Source of the DNA: an uncultured Eggerthellaceae bacterium
GTDB taxonomy: Bacteria; Actinomycetota; Coriobacteriia; Coriobacteriales; Eggerthellaceae
Length of the DNA stretch: 8,214 bases
NCBI GenBank assembly: GCA_910584145.1
Contig: CAJTXX010000065.1
Coordinates: 1-8,214, forward strand
Direction of reading: 5' to 3'
Shown here piece after piece: positions 5,804-8,214 of the stretch (its first letter is position 1; every line of letters starts with the position of its first letter). The position numbers and the translations under genes are program-made. The notes beneath the pieces are model-generated. The model was not told the origin of the DNA, ran no database searches, and saw nothing but the letters and a program-made list of their open reading frames with translations.

Positions 5804-6949
5804 TCAGACGCCCTCCACCACGAGCTCGTTGCCGTCAAGGCGCAGCGACACCCGGCCGTCGAGCAGCGCGGTCAGGTCGTCTCCTACCAGCTCGCGCCGC
5901 CAGCCCCGCATCACCTCGGAGCGCTCAGCGTGGCCGCGGGCCACCTGGCAGAGGTCGCCGTGCGAAGCGAGCGTCTGCATGGCGATGCCGTTCTCCTTCG
6001 CGCGCAGGCGCACGAGGGCCTGCATCAGATCGAGTGCCGTATCGACATTCGGCTCGTTGTGCTGCGGATTGCCCATATGCGGCCATTCCTCGGCGGGCAG
6101 GCTGAGCCCCTTGGCTATCAGCGCCACCACCTCGCGCGCGTCGCGGGTGCACACGTGCTGCTTCACGCCGCGCACCATGAACAGCTCGTCGATATCGGTC
6201 GCCTCGCGCTTGCAGGCCTCCACGATCTCCTCGTCGCCCATCACCCACTTGCGGGGGATGTTGCGCTTGCGGGCCGCCACCTCGCGCCACGCCGCCACCT
6301 CGCGCGCTGCGGCGAGCTGCGCGCCGCTGAGCTGGTTCACGCGCTTCAAGCGCGCATAGCGCTCGCGGGGGTCGGCCTCGTAGCGCGCCGGGTCGGTCAG
6401 CTCACGGAACTCGGCATCGAGCCAGCCGAGCCGGCCCTTCTCCTCCAACTGCGCGCGCATGATGGCGTAGAGCTGCGGCAGGTAGATCACATCATCGGCA
6501 GCGTACCTGATCTGCGAGTCGGCCAAGGGCCGCTTCGACCAGTCGGTGTAGGAATCGCGCTTCTTCAACCGCACGCCGCACATGGTGTGCACGAGCGAGC
6601 CGAACCCCACCTGATGCGATTGCCCCAGCAGCGCCGCCGCTATCTGCGTGTCGAACACGGGCCATGGCGTGCAGCCAGCCTCGCGCAGTAGTATCTCGAT
6701 ATCCTGGCTGCCGGCGTGGAAGAGCTTCACGATGGCCTCGTCGCGCAAAAGCGGCGCCAGCACGTCGAGCTTGCCGCACGTGAACGGGTCCACGATGGCC
6801 ACCTCGTCATCGGTGGCGAGCTGGAGCAGGCAGAGCTTGGGGAAATACGTCTTCTCGCGCATGAACTCCGTGTCTATCGCCAGAACGGAGGACGACGCCG
6901 CGTGCTGCACGAGCTCTTCGAGAGCCTTATGGGTGGAGATGTAGAGCAA
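5804..6949 (-). CDS. rnd: Ribonuclease D
   Basis: Cytoplasmic 3'-to-5' exoribonuclease of the DEDDy family that trims the 3' ends of tRNA precursors and other stable RNAs. 381 residues, close to E. coli RNase D (375). Seen: Exo I with Asp26 and Glu28 in IDTEF, Exo II with Asp83 in FHAGSQDIEIL, and Exo III with Tyr149 and Asp153 in IRYAADDV; these are the metal-binding and catalytic residues of the family. A helical HRDC RNA-binding domain follows (about 205-285, with RKRNIPRKWVMGDEEIV), and a second HRDC-like region fills the C-terminus. The start is TTG at 6947-6949, supported by GGAAGG 6 bases upstream and by the conserved sequence starting directly after it. It is divergent from the lipid kinase gene across 69 bases and lies upstream of the yugP-like/xseAB/HIT cluster in the same direction, so it may be the first gene of that transcript. 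Confidence 0.95.
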   Translation of the reverse strand: MLYISTHKALEELVQHAASSSVLAIDTEFMREKTYFPKLCLLQLATDDEVAIVDPFTCGKLDVLAPLLRDEAIVKLFHAGSQDIEILLREAGCTPWPVFDTQIAAALLGQSHQVGFGSLVHTMCGVRLKKRDSYTDWSKRPLADSQIRYAADDVIYLPQLYAIMRAQLEEKGRLGWLDAEFRELTDPARYEADPRERYARLKRVNQLSGAQLAAAREVAAWREVAARKRNIPRKWVMGDEEIVEACKREATDIDELFMVRGVKQHVCTRDAREVVALIAKGLSLPAEEWPHMGNPQHNEPNVDTALDLMQALVRLRAKENGIAMQTLASHGDLCQVARGHAERSEVMRGWRRELVGDDLTALLDGRVSLRLDGNELVVEGV

Positions 6950-6955
6950 TGCGAA

Positions 6956-6961
6956 CCTTCC
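6956..6961 (-). promoter_or_regulatory. Ribosome binding site fixing the TTG start of rnd
   Basis: GGAAGG on the minus strand with a 6-base spacer to TTG (6947-6949). It is the only suitable site near the conserved N-terminus, so it decides the TTG start. Confidence 0.65.
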
Positions 6962-6984
6962 ATCTGATGCATTTTCCGTCCATT

Positions 6985-6995
6985 TGGTAGTACCA
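6985..6995. promoter_or_regulatory. 11-base palindrome between divergent rnd and lipid kinase genes
   Basis: TGGTA-G-TACCA is an exact inverted repeat (5+1+5) in the 69-base divergent gap. It adjoins the -10-like element of the possible rnd promoter and would lie over the rnd transcript start. It could also cover the lipid kinase promoter. A shared operator is plausible but unproven. Confidence 0.3.
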
Positions 6996-7023
6996 TCTTA
7001 ACAAGAAGGGAAATCGAAGTGAA
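6995..7023 (-). promoter_or_regulatory. Possible sigma-70-type promoter of rnd
   Basis: On the minus strand TTCACT (7018-7023) and TAAGAT (6995-7000) are 17 bases apart, each matching four of six consensus bases. The predicted start near 6988 gives a leader of about 38 bases. The -35 hexamer would overlap the first codons of the divergent lipid kinase gene. Confidence 0.35.
7004..7011 (+). promoter_or_regulatory. Ribosome binding site supporting the GTG start of the lipid kinase
   Basis: AGAAGGGA lies 7 bases before the GTG at 7019. It is a moderate purine-rich site, and no better start codon in frame follows before the conserved first strand. Confidence 0.5.
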
Positions 7024-7927
7024 ATTGCTCGTCATCAACAACTCCGTTTCAGGGTTCGGAGACCATTCGGTCTTCGATTTCTGCCGCACCTTCGCCCGCG
7101 ACGGCGACGAGATCGTGCTGCGCACGACCGACGGCACGAGCGATCTGCGCACCTTCCTGCGCGATGCCGATGCCTTCGATTGCGTGGTGGCCGCGGGCGG
7201 CGACGGCACCGTATCGTCGGTGGCCTATATGCTGGCAGACACCGGCATCCCCATCCTGCCCTACCCCGCCGGCACGGCGAACCTGCTGGCCATGAACCTG
7301 GCCTCTCCCACCGATGTGCCAGAGCTCGTGCGCACGGCGCGCCGCATGCAGACGATGGAATTCGACCTGGGCGAGATAGAGCTCAGCGACGGCGAGCGCT
7401 TCGGCTTCGCCATCATGGCCGGCGCGGGCTACGATGCCGCCATCATGAAGTCGGCTGAGCAGAGCAAGAAGCTGTTCGGCCCGATGGCCTACCTCACCTC
7501 TGCGTTCGCGAACACCATGCCCACGCATTCGCGCCTGCGCCTGCGCATCGACGACGCCGAGATAGAGACCAGCGGCGTGGGCGTGCTCATCATCAACTTC
7601 TCGAAGCTGCAATTCGACATACCGGTGGTGCATCAGAACCAGCCGCGCGACGGCATGTTCGATGTCGTGGTGTTCCACACCAAAGACGCATTCGGCCTGA
7701 TACCGGTGCTGCTCGCGGCCATCCTCGACCGCAACGGGGAGTTCCCGGCGCGCACCGACGCGTTGGAGATACACCGCGGCTGCGCTGTAGAGGTGGAAGC
7801 TGAGCCGCCGATCATGGTGCAATACGACGGCGAGATAACCGGCACCGCTACCCCCTTCAAAGTGCGCATGCTGCCCGCAGCGGCCACGTTCGTGGTCTCC
7901 GATGAGTGCCTGCGGCTCTATTCCTGA
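7019..7927 (+). CDS. Diacylglycerol kinase-family lipid kinase (YegS/DgkB-like)
   Basis: Predicted ATP-dependent lipid kinase with the DAGK catalytic domain, likely phosphorylating diacylglycerol or a related lipid at the inner face of the membrane. 302 residues, the usual family length. Seen: a first strand MKLLVINN; the nucleotide-binding motif GGDGT (60-64); PYPAGTANLLAMNL (about 80-93), the family's second glycine-rich block; GAGYDAAIM (about 138-146); and a C-terminal MVQYDGEITGT with FKVRMLP, the typical beta-sandwich end. The usual NPxSG after strand one is replaced by NNSVSG. The start is GTG with AGAAGGGA upstream. It is divergent from rnd, and its TGA lies 10 bases inside the terC-like gene on the other strand. 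Whether the substrate is diacylglycerol, a sphingoid or an undecaprenyl-type lipid cannot be told from sequence. Confidence 0.9.
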   Translation: MKLLVINNSVSGFGDHSVFDFCRTFARDGDEIVLRTTDGTSDLRTFLRDADAFDCVVAAGGDGTVSSVAYMLADTGIPILPYPAGTANLLAMNLASPTDVPELVRTARRMQTMEFDLGEIELSDGERFGFAIMAGAGYDAAIMKSAEQSKKLFGPMAYLTSAFANTMPTHSRLRLRIDDAEIETSGVGVLIINFSKLQFDIPVVHQNQPRDGMFDVVVFHTKDAFGLIPVLLAAILDRNGEFPARTDALEIHRGCAVEVEAEPPIMVQYDGEITGTATPFKVRMLPAAATFVVSDECLRLYS

Positions 7928-8214
7928 GGAGGAGCCGGCGCCTCTGCGCCCGCCTGGGCGCGCTCGGCCTCGTAACGGCGCACATTGGCGTTGTAGCGCA
8001 TCTGGATGACCTCGAGCACGATGGCGAACACCATGGCGAAGTACACCATCAGCTTCTCCAAGTGCATGTCGAGCAGCTCGATGCCCGTGGTGATGCCGCA
8101 CGAATCGAGCACCAGCAGCACCCCGATAGCCGCGATGAACACCAGCGCGAGTATCTTCATCTCGGCAGTCTTGTTGATGAACTCGGATATGGGATCGATG
8201 AACACCATCATGAT
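7918..8214 (-). CDS. TerC-family integral membrane protein, C-terminal part (runs off right edge)
   Basis: The last 98 codons of a TerC/Alx-type membrane protein. Family members are linked to metal-ion (manganese, tellurite) handling and to metallation of exported proteins. Seen: FIDPISEFINKTAEMKILAL, the loop and start of a membrane segment typical of the TerC C-terminus; a hydrophobic helix through about 37; a second helix in MVYFAMVFAIVLEVIQM; and then a charged tail ending in Ala/Pro/Glu-rich sequence (numbering from the ATG at 8209-8211). The frame is open to the window edge, so the true start is outside and the ATG pair near the edge is internal. Its TAG lies within the 3' end of the lipid kinase gene (10-base tail-to-tail overlap). 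The TerC assignment rests only on this terminal segment. Confidence 0.8.
   Translation of the reverse strand: MMMVFIDPISEFINKTAEMKILALVFIAAIGVLLVLDSCGITTGIELLDMHLEKLMVYFAMVFAIVLEVIQMRYNANVRRYEAERAQAGAEAPAPPQE
7946..7961. terminator. GC-rich hairpin after the lipid kinase stop, inside the terC-like gene
   Basis: GCGCCC-GCCT-GGGCGC is a perfect 6-base-pair GC-only stem with a 4-base loop, beginning 18 bases after the lipid kinase TGA. No T run follows on either strand, so it lacks the usual terminator tail. It lies in the Ala-rich tail codons of the terC-like gene, whose composition favours such repeats by chance. Confidence 0.25.

Noticed and set aside
5077..6691. Overlapping plus-strand frames opposite the yugP-like and rnd genes
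   Set aside because: They lie antisense to genes with intact catalytic motifs and have no ribosome sites or domain signatures of their own.
7049..8101. 350-codon minus-strand frame opposite the lipid kinase gene
   Set aside because: It is a His/Arg/Gly-rich shadow of the lipid kinase and also overlaps the real TerC-like frame at its 5' end.
1..8214. Defence system, CRISPR array, insertion sequence, prophage or biosynthetic cluster
   Set aside because: Every gene has a clear housekeeping family. There are no direct-repeat arrays, no transposase or integrase motifs, and no obvious change in composition across the window.

Overview
The window is a gene-dense, high-GC stretch of bacterial chromosome that looks like ordinary housekeeping DNA. 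The best guess for the host is a fermentative anaerobic actinomycete of the class Coriobacteriia. This rests on high GC, frequent GTG and TTG starts, GGAGG-type ribosome sites, an acetate-forming Pta/AckA pair, and a YugP-type membrane metallopeptidase beside XseA/XseB. The placement is inference, not proof. I see no mobile element, CRISPR array, tRNA, rRNA or phage gene, and no stretch above 300 bases without a gene (the longest gap is 181 bases).

Layout, left to right. (1) The 5' part of a UDP-galactopyranose mutase gene (minus strand) runs off the left edge. (2) A 181-base divergent gap separates it from phosphate acetyltransferase (pta, plus strand). (3) pta meets acetate kinase (ackA, minus strand) tail to tail with only 10 bases between the two stop codons. 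The two enzymes of the acetyl-CoA -> acetyl-phosphate -> acetate + ATP route therefore sit together but face each other. (4) A minus-strand series reads rnd (RNase D) -> yugP-like membrane zinc peptidase -> xseA -> xseB -> HIT-family hydrolase -> ackA. The yugP-like to HIT genes are tightly packed and probably one transcript. Gaps of 94 and 97 bases, with possible control elements, separate rnd and ackA from this core. (5) A diacylglycerol-kinase-family lipid kinase (plus strand) is divergent from rnd across a 69-base gap. (6) The 3' end of a TerC-family membrane protein gene (minus strand) overlaps the lipid kinase gene tail to tail by 10 bases and runs off the right edge.

Functionally the window combines energy conservation by acetate formation, nucleic-acid turnover (RNase D, exonuclease VII, a nucleotide-handling HIT protein), and envelope functions (galactofuranose precursor, lipid kinase, TerC, membrane peptidase). 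I found no convincing new system. The points most worth a second look are a group of unusual residues around the acetate pocket of AckA, the convergent pta/ackA arrangement, short palindromes at the probable ackA and rnd transcription starts, and a strong preference for ATA over ATT among isoleucine codons.
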